Origin: Duffyella gerundensis
Lineage (GTDB): Bacteria; Pseudomonadota; Gammaproteobacteria; Enterobacterales; Enterobacteriaceae
Direction: 5' to 3'
Length of the DNA: 64,000 nt
Assembly (NCBI RefSeq): GCF_001517405.1
Contig: NZ_LN907827.1
Span: 1 to 64,000, forward strand
Positions 1 to 10,573 of the stretch are shown piece by piece. The notes under the pieces were generated by a model. The model worked only from the letters and a program-made list of their open reading frames with translations. It was not told the DNA's origin and made no database searches. Position numbers and translations under genes: made by a program. Each line of letters starts with the position of its first letter. Positions within the stretch are counted from its first letter, which is position 1.

Positions 1-32
1 AATAACGATCGTTTTGACGCAGGATCGTCTCC
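1..32. other. oriC: Right rim of the replication origin oriC (partial)
   Basis: These 32 bases lie between the window edge and the mioC stop codon and hold two GATC sites about 16 bases apart. In E. coli the right boundary of oriC, next to the mioC 3' end, has a similar pair of GATC sites. The identification rests on gene context (mioC directly adjoins oriC in enterobacteria) and GATC spacing. The DnaA-box core and the AT-rich unwinding element would lie to the left, outside the window. Confidence 0.5.
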
Positions 33-473
33 TTATAGCTGCTCGATCCAACTTTCCAGCCAGACTTCCGCAGGATCTTCAGGAATCTCATGCTCCAGCA
101 TATCGATTTCCAGGCGATCGCCGATGCGTTGCGCACCACGATTTTGCAATAGCGCATCAAACTGCTTAATCGCGCCGCAAAAAAGATCGTATTCACGGTT
201 GCCAATACCAATTGCACCATAGCGTACCGCTGACAGATCGGGTTGCCGCTCGGTGATCTCATCAAACAGCACCTGCAAATTGTCCGGCAGGTCGCCTGCG
301 CCATGCGTCGACGTCACCACCAGCCAAATTCCGGATAACGTCAGTTCATCCAGCGCCGGTCCGTGCAACAGTTCGCTGGACTTGCCCACTTCCTCAAGCT
401 TTTCAGCCAGATGTTCAGCAACGTATTCCGCGCTGCCCAGCGTGCTACCGGTAATAAAGGTAATGTCAGCCAT
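33..473 (-). CDS. mioC: FMN-binding protein MioC (flavodoxin-like)
   Basis: A 146-residue flavodoxin-fold protein. The FMN phosphate-binding loop TGSTLGSAEY is at residues 8-17, followed by the STHGAGDLP and GIGNREYDLF flavin-contact segments. The family is a short-chain flavodoxin; the E. coli protein has been reported to support biotin synthase as an electron carrier. It sits between oriC and asnC as in E. coli, transcribed toward the origin. In E. coli, transcription from the mioC promoter runs into oriC and is controlled by DnaA; near-consensus DnaA boxes in the upstream gap suggest the same here. Start ATG and length match the family. Confidence 0.95.
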   Translation of the reverse strand: MADITFITGSTLGSAEYVAEHLAEKLEEVGKSSELLHGPALDELTLSGIWLVVTSTHGAGDLPDNLQVLFDEITERQPDLSAVRYGAIGIGNREYDLFCGAIKQFDALLQNRGAQRIGDRLEIDMLEHEIPEDPAEVWLESWIEQL

Positions 474-529
474 GAAGATCCCCCGTTAAAGAGGCGCATT
501 GTACGCTGTGATTAACGTCTGATCCACCT

Positions 530-614
530 GTGGAAAACAAGGTTATGGTTGATCGGCGATCCGCTGCTGGCAGTGCTGCCGAGCGGATCCGGGCAGGGAT
601 AACTTTGTGCACAA
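530..614. promoter_or_regulatory. DnaA-box-like sites and hairpin upstream of mioC
   Basis: In the asnC-mioC gap, 530-538 read on the minus strand gives TTTTCCACA, and 605-613 gives TTGTGCACA (overlapping its own reverse copy at 606-614). Each is one base off the DnaA-box consensus TTATNCACA. Between them 558-565 and 591-598 are inverted copies (GATCCGCT/AGCGGATC) able to form a hairpin with an inner GGCAG/CTGCC stem. E. coli mioC has DnaA boxes at its promoter; binding here is an inference. Confidence 0.45.
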
Positions 615-619
615 CTTGA

Positions 620-1081
620 TCAGGGTTTGATGGTTCGCATGATGGGGTTTTGCAGGGAGATCAGCGTTTCAGTGGACTGGATCTCATCGATAGTCTGAAT
701 CTTATTGATCAGCACCTGCTGCAGTGCGTCGATTGAGCGGCACATGACCTTAATGAAAATGCTGTAGTGGCCGGTGGTGTACCAGGCTTCCACTACTTCG
801 TCGAGCGCGTTCAGGCGCGCCAGTGCGGCAGGATAGTCTCGGGCGCTTTTCAGGATGATGCCGATGAAGCAGCAGACGTCGAAGCCGAGGCGGCGCGGAT
901 CGATCTCAACGCGCGTGCCAAGAATGATACCCGCCTGCTTCATCTTTTCTACCCGTACGTGAATGGTGCCCGGGCTGACATTAAACTGTTTGGCCAGCTC
1001 TGCGTACGCTGTGCGGGCGTTCTCCAGCAGCGCATTAAGGATGCCGCGATCAAGATTATCGAGTTGAATATTGTCTGTCAT
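620..1081 (-). CDS. asnC: Lrp/AsnC-family transcriptional regulator AsnC
   Basis: A 153-residue regulator with an N-terminal helix-turn-helix (about residues 5-60, including the VSPGTIHVRVEKMKQAG recognition region) and a C-terminal RAM ligand-binding domain with the TGHYSIFIKV core. It is nearly identical to E. coli AsnC over most of its length. I chose the ATG at 1081 because the downstream sequence aligns with the E. coli start; an in-frame extension to 1144 adds unrelated residues. In E. coli AsnC senses asparagine, activates asnA and represses itself. Here asnA is not adjacent; ovoA lies upstream on the same strand, so the local target is missing and asnA may be elsewhere or lost. Confidence 0.95.
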   Translation of the reverse strand: MTDNIQLDNLDRGILNALLENARTAYAELAKQFNVSPGTIHVRVEKMKQAGIILGTRVEIDPRRLGFDVCCFIGIILKSARDYPAALARLNALDEVVEAWYTTGHYSIFIKVMCRSIDALQQVLINKIQTIDEIQSTETLISLQNPIMRTIKP

Positions 1082-1145
1082 AGAGCGGGTTTCCAGAGGA
1101 AAAGGCATGCGGCAGAATGTGCAGGAAAACAGCGGGGATGGCAAC

Positions 1146-1175
1146 AGTCAGGCAGCGGTTTCCCGCTGCCTGATG
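1146..1175 (-). terminator. Hairpin after ovoA, terminator-like
   Basis: A perfect 11-bp stem (1148-1158 with 1163-1173) closed by a four-base loop lies right after the ovoA stop codon and before asnC. On the minus strand no good U-tract follows, so it may be a weak terminator or an mRNA-protecting hairpin rather than a classical intrinsic terminator. Confidence 0.5.
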
Positions 1176-1179
1176 GGGA

Positions 1180-3324
1180 TTAACGCTTACGCCACAGCGT
1201 GACCTGGGCAACGCTGTGCTGGAACTTACGCGCGGTCTCACGAATAACGAATGGCACATCACGCGGCGCCGCCAGCTGTTCAAAATCTTCAGCCAACATT
1301 CTTTGTAGCGCCTGCAGCGTGGTCAGCGCTTCGCCGTTCTCGCGGATACCGCCCAGCCAGTTCTCTTTTGGCGTGTAGTCTTCCAGCCAGGTATAAGGCG
1401 AGGCGATCACCAGTAGCCCGCCTGAGGCGATCATTGGCGTAACATCCTGCAAAAAGCGCGCGGGCTGGCGCAGGCGATCGATCAGGTTAGCCGCCAGCAC
1501 CAGATCATAGAGATCCATCTGCGGTTTCAGATTACAGGCGTCGCCCTGTAAAAAGCTGATGCGCCGCGCTTGCTCCACATTCAGATCGAGTGCTTTCAGG
1601 CTGACCTGACGGTACTCCACCAAATCGCCCTCTTCCGGCACCACATAACGAAACTCATCGCCGCTGGTTAGCTGCAACGCGACATCAATAAAGCGCGCCG
1701 AGTAATCCATGCCGACAACCCGATCGAAATGGCGAGCAAGCTCAAAACTGGCCCGACCGGTGGCGCAGCCAATGTCGAGGGCGCGGCCGCGTTTTTTGCT
1801 GTGTTGTAAGGCAATATCTACCAGCGCGGTGGCATAGTTGTCGACGCCGAAGTAGCCCGGACCATACTGAAAATCGAGATACTGCGACACCATGCTGTCG
1901 GTTTCATACGGATTAAGCTTTGCCGCTTCTTTATGCTGCGAAACGACGTATCGGAAGCCCGCATGCTGAAAGAAGTGGCGGCGGAATGCGTAGCGCGCGG
2001 ATTTCAGGGCTTCATTACCGGTGGAAATCCAGCTGCCGCCTTTGATGATGTTGTGCTGACCATCAAAGGTCGGCGTGGAAAAATCATCATAGAGCGGATG
2101 AACACGAAAGCCCTCAAAGCCGCTGATGGGCGTTGTGGTCCACTGCCAGACATTTCCGATCACATCGTACAGTTCACCCTGCTGAAAACGGTCAACCGCA
2201 CAGGATGAAGCCCAGTATTCCAGATTGATATTGCCTGGTGCCCGTGACCAGTTGGTCTGATCGCTGTCGAGGCTGTCGCGAAGAAAAGTCCATTCTGCTT
2301 CGCTCGGCAACTGCACCGGCTCACCGGTCACTTCAGCTTTCCAGCGGCAGAAAGCGGCGGCTTCCAGTTGATTTACCTCGGCAGGCCAGTCCCACGGCAT
2401 TGTGACCTCTTCGGTCAGCAGGCGTAAACGCAGCGCGTCAGGATGGGCGATATCACCGACCCAAAATGTTGGCTTGTCGGCTTTAGCGAACTGACACCAG
2501 CGCCAGCCTTCGCCATCCCACCACGTTTCATTTTGATAGCCGCCAGCGGTAACAAACTCAAAAAACTCAGCGTTGCTGACCAGCATTTTACTGGCACTGA
2601 AGGGCGCGACGTCGCTGTGCAGTGTGCCGTATTCATTATCCCAGCCGTAGGTGTCATCGGTTTTACCCTGACTTACGCGGCCACCGGCCTGCGCTACCAA
2701 ACTGTTGTGCGGCACGGCCTCGCGCTGATGGCGCGCTTGCGGGCAGGCGGGCCAGTGTGATTGCGGTTTTACCCAGTCGATGGGCAACTGACGTATTAAT
2801 ACGCTGGAGGTCTCCAGGTGAATACGCTCATGCTCAATGCCCATCAGGATCACCCATGCCGGGCTCTGCCAGTCAATTGGCAACGTTAACGGTAGGGTAC
2901 GAATCACCTCGCTCACTAACGCAAACACTTTGTTACGATAGTCACGGACTTCGGCCACGCTCGGCCAGCTGTAATGGCTGTCGTTCAAATCATCCCAGCT
3001 CATCTCATCCACGCCGATCGCCATAATGGCTTCGATGCGATCGTCAATGCGCTGATCGATATAGCGCCCCGCCATCAGCTTGTTGATATAGAAGGTAGCG
3101 GTATGGCCGTAATAGAAGATTAGCGGATGGCGCAGCGAAATCGCCTTGTTGAAATAGGCTTGTTCGTCCGCCAGGCAATCAAACAGGCTCTCGTACAGCG
3201 TCCATGTTTGCGTGAAGTAATCGAGCAACTGTTGGCGTTTTTGTTCCGGGTCAGTGCCGCTCAATAAAAGCGTGCGGGTGGGTGCAGGTAAAGCGTTATC
3301 AGAATGGTGCTGTAGTGACGTCAC
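1180..3324 (-). CDS. ovoA: Ovothiol synthase OvoA: sulfoxide synthase fused to methyltransferase
   Basis: OvoA joins cysteine to histidine at the imidazole C5 with oxygen on a non-heme iron, then N-methylates the ring to give ovothiol A after a separate lyase step. The 714-residue chain has a DinB-like iron-binding domain (HX3HXE motif at H165, H169, E171; a further likely ligand at H74), a formylglycine-enzyme-like sulfoxide synthase domain (about 210-460, with the PSEAEW and GNVWQW motifs), and a C-terminal SAM methyltransferase (ALDIGCATGRASF). A GTG at 3324 is preceded by AGGAG at good spacing; a TTG start at 3375 would add 17 residues without such a site. A family-typical sulfoxide lyase gene is not in the window. 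The gene occupies the asnA position of E. coli. Confidence 0.9.
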   Translation of the reverse strand: MTSLQHHSDNALPAPTRTLLLSGTDPEQKRQQLLDYFTQTWTLYESLFDCLADEQAYFNKAISLRHPLIFYYGHTATFYINKLMAGRYIDQRIDDRIEAIMAIGVDEMSWDDLNDSHYSWPSVAEVRDYRNKVFALVSEVIRTLPLTLPIDWQSPAWVILMGIEHERIHLETSSVLIRQLPIDWVKPQSHWPACPQARHQREAVPHNSLVAQAGGRVSQGKTDDTYGWDNEYGTLHSDVAPFSASKMLVSNAEFFEFVTAGGYQNETWWDGEGWRWCQFAKADKPTFWVGDIAHPDALRLRLLTEEVTMPWDWPAEVNQLEAAAFCRWKAEVTGEPVQLPSEAEWTFLRDSLDSDQTNWSRAPGNINLEYWASSCAVDRFQQGELYDVIGNVWQWTTTPISGFEGFRVHPLYDDFSTPTFDGQHNIIKGGSWISTGNEALKSARYAFRRHFFQHAGFRYVVSQHKEAAKLNPYETDSMVSQYLDFQYGPGYFGVDNYATALVDIALQHSKKRGRALDIGCATGRASFELARHFDRVVGMDYSARFIDVALQLTSGDEFRYVVPEEGDLVEYRQVSLKALDLNVEQARRISFLQGDACNLKPQMDLYDLVLAANLIDRLRQPARFLQDVTPMIASGGLLVIASPYTWLEDYTPKENWLGGIRENGEALTTLQALQRMLAEDFEQLAAPRDVPFVIRETARKFQHSVAQVTLWRKR

Positions 3325-3397
3325 GTTATGCTCCTGGTGCCAAATGGCTACAAGCGTAACGTAAGACTGTAGCAAAGAAGCGTTAAGTGCGTATGAC

Positions 3398-4858
3398 TCA
3401 ACGTTTCCAGCGGCGGAGCAGGCGGCTCTTCAGACCGGTATCAAAGCGCCAGATATGATCGAAAATACGCATAATGCCCGGCTTGCCATGGGCTGACATC
3501 GCCACCGCATGAAAGCGCTGCTGCTGCTGTTGCTGACTGGATTTAACCGCGGCGATGACGCTGTCCGGCAGGCGCTGCGCAATAAAATCAGACAGAATGA
3601 CCGCATCGGCATCGTGCCAGGCAGGTTCGGCCAGCCGGCGGAGAATGGCTTCCAGGCAGGCCGCCAGGTTAGTGCCGCCGCGAAAGCGCTGACTGAGAAA
3701 ACGGATCGCCTGTTCCATGCCGTTGTCGCCGGTCAGCTCGTAGCCAATCACATCCTGCGCGAACAGCATAATGTAGCAGCGTCGTTTGTCGGCCAGCGCC
3801 ACCTTGAGCAGCGCCAGACAAAAGGCTTTGGCACAGCGTTCGTTAAAGCCGCCCATGGAGCCTGAAGTATCGACACAAACGATAAAAGGCCCGCGCGGCT
3901 GCTCTTCGTGCTGCTGGTGGCTAACTGGGCGCAGGGAAACATGATCGTGCCAGGCATCACCTTGCAAGCGATAGGTGAGCAGGCGTTTCTCCACCAGCCG
4001 CCGATAAAACTCCAGCTCAAGATCGCTGATGCCCAGCGTGGCCAGTTCAGGCGGCAACAGCCGCATAACATCAGCGCTTTGATGGATGCCGTTGACCTCT
4101 TCTGGCACCGATTCCGGCTCGCGCACCCAAGCATGATGCTCTTCCAGCGGCGCATCCGGCGTCGGCACGGATTTGGCTTCACGGCTGCGACCCAGCTGCT
4201 GCGCCAGCTTCATCAGCTCCGGCTGTTGCGCCAGGAAATCGCCATATTGCACGATGAGCTGATAATCGCCGCGTTGTAAGGTTGAGCTGCTCATATCCCA
4301 CAGCCGGCCCGCAGCGGCTTCGTCATCGTCCGCCAGCACGGGTGACAATTGGCCGCTCATGGCCAGCCGCTGCTGCAGTTCCGCCAGCAGCTTTTCACGC
4401 TCTGCTTCCAACAGCTGCTGATTCAGCGTCAGCGTCTGCAACGTCAGGCTCAGTCGCCAGCGCTGCAGAAATAAGGTGTGTTGTGCATGACTCAGCAGCA
4501 GTGCATCGCTATGGCCAATCAGCTGTGAGGCCTGATCATAAAAAGGCGACGGCAACGCTGCCAGCTGCTTCAACAGCATGGGCAACTGCTGGCAGAACTG
4601 CTCGCTACTCAGCAGCTGAGCATGCTGGAACAGGCTGAACTCCTGCTCCAGCGTAGGCGGCACCGGCGTGCTTTTCAGATGCTCAAGAATTTCGCTTTTC
4701 CAACGTGGCACATCGCGCAGCATGGCCTGCTTCATGCGGGGAAACTTTTCAAAAAACAGCGCCAGCTGCGGCGAGGCCAATAACGCAATAATCAACTCTT
4801 CGATAAGCTCGCCTTCACCAATTGCCAACAGCGCGCTGAGCGTATCGAGCGAGATCAC
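3398..4858 (-). CDS. viaA: VWA-domain protein ViaA, partner of RavA
   Basis: A 486-residue protein with a helical N-terminal part and a C-terminal von Willebrand A domain; the metal-site DTSGSMGG begins at D330. It closely follows E. coli ViaA (483 residues). Start is GTG at 4858, overlapping the ravA stop (GTGA), so translation is coupled. ViaA stimulates the RavA ATPase, and the pair acts as a MoxR/VWA chaperone-like system linked to respiratory complexes (fumarate reductase, Nuo) and aminoglycoside sensitivity in E. coli. Cytoplasmic, peripheral to the membrane. Confidence 0.96.
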   Translation of the reverse strand: MISLDTLSALLAIGEGELIEELIIALLASPQLALFFEKFPRMKQAMLRDVPRWKSEILEHLKSTPVPPTLEQEFSLFQHAQLLSSEQFCQQLPMLLKQLAALPSPFYDQASQLIGHSDALLLSHAQHTLFLQRWRLSLTLQTLTLNQQLLEAEREKLLAELQQRLAMSGQLSPVLADDDEAAAGRLWDMSSSTLQRGDYQLIVQYGDFLAQQPELMKLAQQLGRSREAKSVPTPDAPLEEHHAWVREPESVPEEVNGIHQSADVMRLLPPELATLGISDLELEFYRRLVEKRLLTYRLQGDAWHDHVSLRPVSHQQHEEQPRGPFIVCVDTSGSMGGFNERCAKAFCLALLKVALADKRRCYIMLFAQDVIGYELTGDNGMEQAIRFLSQRFRGGTNLAACLEAILRRLAEPAWHDADAVILSDFIAQRLPDSVIAAVKSSQQQQQQRFHAVAMSAHGKPGIMRIFDHIWRFDTGLKSRLLRRWKR

Positions 4859-6351
4859 TGGCGCGCCTTTTTCAGCTGTTCTGCCACGTCCTGCAAGCTG
4901 TTTTCAATGCGTGCCAGCCAGTCATCACTGATAAACAAACAACGCTGATGCTGACTGAACTGCGCGCGCTGCATACGTAGCTGACTTTCCAGCTCTTCCA
5001 GCGCCGTGACGATCTCTTCCGGCAGATCGCGATTATCGGCCGCGCCGGGGAGCGTCAGCCGTGAAGCCTGCAGGCTGAGATCCCGAATAACCAGATAATC
5101 CTGGCTATCGACCTGCATATCCAGCACCTGCGCAAAACCGATGCCGTTAAGCTTGCCGCGAATGTCGCCGTGCTTTTGCAGCCAGTGCGTCAGCGCGTCC
5201 TGACTGAGCTGAATATGGCTCACCTGCATATCATGTAGCGTCAACGGCTGTTGCAGCATCAGCGTAATCTGTTCGCCAGCCAGGGCGGCAGGCAGGTCGT
5301 AATGCGGTTTACGGCTGAACATGCCGCCATGTTTTTCCAGGCGAATCGCCAGTTCGCTGTTCTTTTGCTGCTGCAGGCTCAGCCGACGCGCGGTGATCTG
5401 CTGAATTTTCAGCAGCATCGCCTGCTGCTGCCACGCCTGCTGGCAGATCAACGCATCGATTTCGCGATCCAGCATTTTCATCGAGGCGAGATCGTGCCAC
5501 AGGCAATCTTTCAACAGGATCAGATCGACCGGCGCAATCGCCTGACGTCCGCTATAAAATGCACAGGCCTGCAGCAGATGGATCGCTTTTTTCCAGCGGC
5601 GGTCAGAAATGTAGGGAGCGTCGGGCTGCTTTTCGAGCTGCTGGCGTAGCTGATAAATCAACTCGAAAACGTTATCAGGCAGCGCCACTTTGGCAATGCC
5701 CAGCTGCCATTCATGGTATTCCTCATCGCTGATGCAGAGCGAATCGGCCACCGGATTGCTGTTTTCATCCTGCTGATGCGTCAACATACTGCGGAAATTC
5801 TGCTTTTCGTGCACGTTATCGAGCCAGAGCCGAATCAGCATGCGATCGTAAAGCGCTTCCAGGCCGCTGTCTGCCTCGGGCAGCTCGTTTGATGCGGTAA
5901 CCAGCAGGCGCATTGGGATGCGCTCTTCGCAGTCGCCGTTGCGAAAGCGGCGTTCGTTAATGGCGGTCAGCAAGGTGTTAAGAATCGCTGGCCCGGCTTT
6001 CCAAATCTCATCCAAAAAGACGATCTCTGCGTCGGGCAAATAGCCTTTGGTCAGCCGCTGATAACGCCCTTCGTCTTTTAACGCCTGAATCGACAGTGGA
6101 CCAAACACCTCTTCTGGCGTGGAAAAGCGCGTCATTAAATATTCAAACGCCCGCGCATGCTGAAAGGCATATTTTAGGCGGCGCGCGATGAGGCTTTTGG
6201 CAATGCCTGGCGGGCCAAGCAGAAAGACGCTTTCGCCACTCAGGGCGGCCAGCAGGCAGAGACGTATCGCATGATGACGCTCATACAATCCTTTCTCTAA
6301 CGCATTGCTGAGGCGCGAAATTCGTTCAGCCAGTAAATGAGGTTGGGCCAT
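4855..6351 (-). CDS. ravA: MoxR-family AAA+ ATPase RavA
   Basis: A 498-residue AAA+ ATPase. Walker A GPPGIAKS is at 46-53 and Walker [11 protein letters not shown] at 111-120, followed by sensor 1 (TASNELPEA) and the C-terminal LARA-type region that in E. coli binds the lysine decarboxylase LdcI. Length equals the E. coli protein. I chose the ATG at 6351 (MAQPHLL) by alignment; a GTG two codons upstream (6357) sits closer to an AGGA and is an alternative. Forms an operon with viaA. Confidence 0.96.
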   Translation of the reverse strand: MAQPHLLAERISRLSNALEKGLYERHHAIRLCLLAALSGESVFLLGPPGIAKSLIARRLKYAFQHARAFEYLMTRFSTPEEVFGPLSIQALKDEGRYQRLTKGYLPDAEIVFLDEIWKAGPAILNTLLTAINERRFRNGDCEERIPMRLLVTASNELPEADSGLEALYDRMLIRLWLDNVHEKQNFRSMLTHQQDENSNPVADSLCISDEEYHEWQLGIAKVALPDNVFELIYQLRQQLEKQPDAPYISDRRWKKAIHLLQACAFYSGRQAIAPVDLILLKDCLWHDLASMKMLDREIDALICQQAWQQQAMLLKIQQITARRLSLQQQKNSELAIRLEKHGGMFSRKPHYDLPAALAGEQITLMLQQPLTLHDMQVSHIQLSQDALTHWLQKHGDIRGKLNGIGFAQVLDMQVDSQDYLVIRDLSLQASRLTLPGAADNRDLPEEIVTALEELESQLRMQRAQFSQHQRCLFISDDWLARIENSLQDVAEQLKKARQ

Positions 6352-6560
6352 AATCACAAATCATCCTGTAAACCGATTTAAGCTGCTTTTCGCTAGCGCA
6401 CACACTATCGGCTATCATGCTTGAAAGAGTTGATTGCAGTCAGCTTTTTTATCCTGAAAGGGTGAGCCGACGCGATGCAGCCTCGTTGCAGAGATAGGCT
6501 TTTCATGTAAATCGTGCATACTGTGCTCTTTTTGGCGCCGCCCAACACAAGACAAATCCT

Positions 6561-8429
6561 ATGAGCTCGGATAAAAAACAGCCCCTTGCAGCCGTCACTC
6601 TGGCTGCCATCGGCGTGGTATATGGTGACATTGGCACCAGCCCGCTTTACACCTTACGTGAATGTCTCTCCGGCCAGTTTGGTTTCGGGGTTGAGCACGA
6701 TGCCATTCTGGGCTTTCTGTCGCTGATTAGCTGGCTGTTGATCATCGTGGTGTCGCTGAAATACATCAGTTATGTGATGCGTGCCGATAACGCCGGTGAA
6801 GGCGGTATTTTGACGCTGATGTCGCTGGCGGGACGCCACACCGGTGCTCGTACCACCGCGCTGCTGGTGATTATGGGACTGATCGGCGGCAGCTTCTTCT
6901 ATGGTGAAGTGGTGATCACCCCGGCAATTTCGGTGATGTCCGCCATGGAAGGGCTGGAAATTGCTGCGCCTTCGCTGGATGCCTGGATTGTACCGCTCTC
7001 GGTAGCCGTACTGACCTTTCTGTTTATGATTCAGAAGCAGGGCACCGGGCTGGTGGGCAAGCTGTTTGCCCCGGTAATGTTGATCTGGTTTCTGGTGCTG
7101 GCGGTGTTGGGTATTCGCGGCATTATGGATAACCCAACGGTGCTGCAGGCGCTCAATCCGTGGTGGGCGTTCCATTTCTTTGTCGAATATAAGACCGTCT
7201 CCTTCTTTGCGCTGGGCGCGGTGGTGCTGTCGATTACCGGTGTTGAGGCGCTTTATGCCGATATGGGCCACTTCGGCAAATTGCCCATCCGCGTCGCCTG
7301 GTTTAGCGTGGTACTGCCTTCGCTGATACTGAATTACTTTGGTCAGGGCGCGCTGCTGCTTACCCATCCTGAAGCGATCAAAAACCCCTTCTTTCTGTTG
7401 GCGCCTGACTGGGCGTTGATTCCGATGCTGATTCTTGCCACGCTGGCCACGGTAATCGCCTCGCAGGCGGTGATTTCAGGTGTGTTTTCCCTGACCCGCC
7501 AGGCGGTGCGTCTCGGCTATCTGCCGCCGATGCGCATTATTTACACGTCGGAAAAAGAGGCCGGACAGATTTACATCCCGATCATCAATTGGGTGCTCTA
7601 TTTTGCCGTGCTTATCGTCATTATCAGTTTCGAGCACTCCAGCAACCTGGCTGCCGCTTACGGTATTGCCGTGACCGGTACCATGGTGCTGACCACCATG
7701 CTCTCCTGCACGGTGGCGGTGAAAAACTGGCACTGGAATCGGGCGGCCGTGGGGCTGATTCTGGTGGTGCTGCTCTGTATCGATGTGCCGCTGTTCTCCG
7801 CTAACCTGGTGAAGATTTTCTCCGGTGGCTGGCTGCCGCTCTGTCTGGGACTGGTGATGTTTATCATTATGACCACCTGGAAAAGCGAGCGTTTCCGCCT
7901 GCTGCGCCGTATGCATGAACACGGCAACTCGCTGGATGCGATGATCACCTCACTGGAGAAATCGCCGCCGGTACGCGTGCCCGGCACCGCGGTGTATATG
8001 TCGCGTGCGCTAAACGTTATCCCGTTTGCCATGCTGCACAACCTCAAACATAACAAGGTGCTGCACGAGCGCGTGGTGCTGTTGACCCTGCGCACGGAAG
8101 ATGCGCCTTACGTGCATAATTTACGTCGCGTAGCGATTGAGCAGCTCTCCCCAACGTTCTGGCGGGTGGTGGCAAGTTATGGCTGGCGCGAAACGCCCAA
8201 TATGGAAGAGATTTTTCATCGCTGCGGGCTGGAAGGATTGAACTGCCGGATGATGGAAACGTCGTTCTTTATGTCGCACGAATCGCTGATCATCGGCAAA
8301 CGGCCGTGGTATTTACGGCTGCGCGGCAAGCTTTTCATGGCGCTGCAGCGCAATGCCCTGCGCGCGCCGGATCAGTTTGAGATCCCGCCAAATCGCGTGA
8401 TTGAGCTGGGCACGCAGGTAGAGATTTAA
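6561..8429 (+). CDS. kup: Low-affinity potassium transporter Kup
   Basis: Inner-membrane K+ uptake protein of the KUP/HAK/KT family, 622 residues like E. coli Kup (TrkD). The N-terminal [15 protein letters not shown] signature is at 18-32, followed by about 12 membrane segments (the last ending near residue 440) and a soluble C-terminal domain. It imports K+ with H+ and matters most at acid pH. It is divergent from ravA, as in E. coli. A strong terminator follows directly. Confidence 0.97.
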   Translation: MSSDKKQPLAAVTLAAIGVVYGDIGTSPLYTLRECLSGQFGFGVEHDAILGFLSLISWLLIIVVSLKYISYVMRADNAGEGGILTLMSLAGRHTGARTTALLVIMGLIGGSFFYGEVVITPAISVMSAMEGLEIAAPSLDAWIVPLSVAVLTFLFMIQKQGTGLVGKLFAPVMLIWFLVLAVLGIRGIMDNPTVLQALNPWWAFHFFVEYKTVSFFALGAVVLSITGVEALYADMGHFGKLPIRVAWFSVVLPSLILNYFGQGALLLTHPEAIKNPFFLLAPDWALIPMLILATLATVIASQAVISGVFSLTRQAVRLGYLPPMRIIYTSEKEAGQIYIPIINWVLYFAVLIVIISFEHSSNLAAAYGIAVTGTMVLTTMLSCTVAVKNWHWNRAAVGLILVVLLCIDVPLFSANLVKIFSGGWLPLCLGLVMFIIMTTWKSERFRLLRRMHEHGNSLDAMITSLEKSPPVRVPGTAVYMSRALNVIPFAMLHNLKHNKVLHERVVLLTLRTEDAPYVHNLRRVAIEQLSPTFWRVVASYGWRETPNMEEIFHRCGLEGLNCRMMETSFFMSHESLIIGKRPWYLRLRGKLFMALQRNALRAPDQFEIPPNRVIELGTQVEI

Positions 8430-8435
8430 AAACAA

Positions 8436-8460
8436 GGGCGACGCAATGTCGCCCTTTTTA
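8436..8460. terminator. Bidirectional terminator between kup and qseC
   Basis: A GGGCGAC/GTCGCCC stem with a five-base loop is followed by T5 and preceded by an A-rich run. It ends kup, and it abuts the qseC stop codon, so it can also serve the minus strand. Confidence 0.85.
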
Positions 8461-9798
8461 TTACCAGCTCAGCGTGACCACAAAACCGCCGCTGGCCGCA
8501 TTGGCACACTGCATCCGCATGCCGTGGAGCTGTGCAATATGATGAACGATCGATAACCCCAGCCCACTGCCTGATTTAACCTGACCCGGTGGACGGTAAA
8601 ACCGCTCGCCCAGACGCGTCAGTGCCTCCGCATCCACGCCCGGTCCATTATCCGCCACCTGAAGATGCCGACTGCCCAAAGTAAGCGTAATACGATCGGC
8701 GGGGTGTGCGTAACGAATGGCATTATCGATGAGATTGCGCAGCAGTAATGCCAGCAACAACGGCTGTCCTGACATCGTTACCGCCACCGGAGCTTCAACA
8801 GCAAGCGCCATGCCCGCCTGGTAAGCCTTCGCATCGTGATCCATCACCGCCTGTTGCAACAGCAGGCGCAAATCGATCGCTTCGCATTCTGGCAGGCCGC
8901 TCTCGTCGTCCAGACGGGAAAGTGTGAGCAGCTGATCCACCAGCCGGGTGGCGCGATCGATACCGCTGGTCAGGTTATGCAGGGCATGTTCACGCATCGC
9001 CGGATCGTCATGCGCCAGCTGAACCACTTCCGTCTGCACTTTCAGCGCGGCCAGCGGGCTGCGTAGTTCGTGGGCTGCATCGGCGGTAAAACGGCGTTCG
9101 CGGGTTAACAGCGCATTGATACGGGCAAACAGCTGATTGAGTGCGTTGACCATCGGCCTGACTTCGGCTGGCAGCTCTGGTGTTGCCAGCGGCGTACTGT
9201 CATCCGGTGCGCGCTGTACCAGCTGAGCGGTAATGCGCTTCAGCGGTGCCAGTTCGCGGGTAATCAGCCACAGCAACAACGCAATTAACACCGGCAACAC
9301 CACCAGCCACGGCGTAATATTGCTCTGAACCAGATCGCGGCTCATGTCCTGGCGATATTCCCACTCCTGGCCCACGGCGACGACCGTGCGTTTATCGGGC
9401 GATGTCAGCCACAGCAGCCGCCAGCGATCGTCATCGCCGCGCAGTTTGCCGTCGGTAAAGCCATCGCGTGAATAATTGAAAATGATATCTTTGCCATTCT
9501 CACCGTCATTGAGCACCATCCTGCCGTCGCGGCTGAAGATGGCAAAAGCCAGCGCATCGTCTTCCTGTGCGCCGCGATGATCGTGCAGCAGCGTTTTGGT
9601 TTTTGGCAGTCGCGTGGTTTGCGGATCGAGACTATCGGGATTAAGGGCGATCAGCCGTTTGGCGAACAGCATCTGTTGCGTATCAAACAGTTCATTGATG
9701 GTATGACGCGTCTGTTGCCAGGCGAGCAGGCTGGCGGCACCCCAGCCCAGTAGCGTAAGCAGAATAAAGCCGGCCATTAAGCGCGTGCGTAAACTCAC
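8461..9798 (-). CDS. qseC: Sensor histidine kinase QseC
   Basis: A 445-residue inner-membrane kinase: two transmembrane segments (about 8-28 and 163-180), a periplasmic sensor between them (including the [22 protein letters not shown] stretch in two parts shared with E. coli QseC), HAMP linker, HisKA with phospho-accepting H243 in the AAHELRSP box, and an HATPase domain with [15 protein letters not shown] and GSGLGLSI boxes. In E. coli it responds to autoinducer-3/adrenaline-type signals and to iron cross-talk with PmrB. GTG start overlaps the qseB stop (GTGA), so the two are co-translated. Confidence 0.93.
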   Translation of the reverse strand: MSLRTRLMAGFILLTLLGWGAASLLAWQQTRHTINELFDTQQMLFAKRLIALNPDSLDPQTTRLPKTKTLLHDHRGAQEDDALAFAIFSRDGRMVLNDGENGKDIIFNYSRDGFTDGKLRGDDDRWRLLWLTSPDKRTVVAVGQEWEYRQDMSRDLVQSNITPWLVVLPVLIALLLWLITRELAPLKRITAQLVQRAPDDSTPLATPELPAEVRPMVNALNQLFARINALLTRERRFTADAAHELRSPLAALKVQTEVVQLAHDDPAMREHALHNLTSGIDRATRLVDQLLTLSRLDDESGLPECEAIDLRLLLQQAVMDHDAKAYQAGMALAVEAPVAVTMSGQPLLLALLLRNLIDNAIRYAHPADRITLTLGSRHLQVADNGPGVDAEALTRLGERFYRPPGQVKSGSGLGLSIVHHIAQLHGMRMQCANAASGGFVVTLSW

Positions 9799-10457
9799 GG
9801 CGCTTCTCCCAGCGTGTAGCCGACGCCATGTACGGTGCGGATAAAGGTGCTGCCAATCTTTTTCCGCAGATGATGGATGTGCACTTCAACGGCATTGCTG
9901 GAGAGATCCTGCTCCCAGCTGTAGAGCTTCTCCTCCAGCTGCGCCCGCGTTAACACCCGTCCCGCATTCAGCAGAAACAGCTCCAGGAGGGCGAGTTCCC
10001 GACTTTTCAGTGTCAACGGCTCGCCGTTCAGCGTGGCGGTATGGGTGCCGGGTTCGAGCGTCACTGCGCCGTGTGTAAGCGTGGGTTGCAGCTGACCATG
10101 ACGGCGGCGAATCAGCGCCTGCAAACGCGCAGCCACTTCCGCCAGCGCAAAAGGCTTACAGAGATAGTCATCGGCACCGCGCTGCAGGCCAGTAACCCGA
10201 TCTTCCAGCGCATCGCGCGCGGTGAGAATCAGCACCGGTACGTCAGCGCCCTGCTGGCGCCAGTGGCGCAAAATATCCAGACCGTCGGTTTCCGGCAGGC
10301 TGAGATCCAAAATCACTGCATCATAGGGTGCCGCCGCCAACGCCTGCTGACCCGCTTTGCCGCCGGTAAACCAGTCGATGCTGAAACCCAGCTTTGCCAG
10401 CCCTGCCCGTAATCCGTCGCCAATCAGCGGATCATCTTCAATTAATAATATGCGCAT
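9795..10457 (-). CDS. qseB: OmpR-family response regulator QseB
   Basis: A 220-residue response regulator: receiver domain with phospho-acceptor D51 (VILDLSLP), acidic pocket E8-D9, conserved LTARD and LCKPF segments, then a winged-helix DNA-binding domain ending in [11 protein letters not shown] and [12 protein letters not shown]. The ATG at 10457 has an excellent AGGAGG six bases upstream, so I reject the longer frame from 10490. Operon with qseC; divergent from ygiW as in E. coli, where QseB controls both itself and ygiW. Confidence 0.94.
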   Translation of the reverse strand: MRILLIEDDPLIGDGLRAGLAKLGFSIDWFTGGKAGQQALAAAPYDAVILDLSLPETDGLDILRHWRQQGADVPVLILTARDALEDRVTGLQRGADDYLCKPFALAEVAARLQALIRRRHGQLQPTLTHGAVTLEPGTHTATLNGEPLTLKSRELALLELFLLNAGRVLTRAQLEEKLYSWEQDLSSNAVEVHIHHLRKKIGSTFIRTVHGVGYTLGEAP

Positions 10458-10573
10458 GCTTTCCTCCTGCATGGAGCGAGTTATACGCAAGCGCGTCCGC
10501 GCTTGTACAGGCAGTTGCGCTAAAAAACGGCATTTTTCGCGTTTTCACAAAAAAATTTACCGCGACTTTAATC

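Noticed and set aside
6654..7367. A 237-codon minus-strand frame inside kup
   Set aside because: Same pattern: antisense to a conserved gene, His/Gln/Arg-rich, no start signal.
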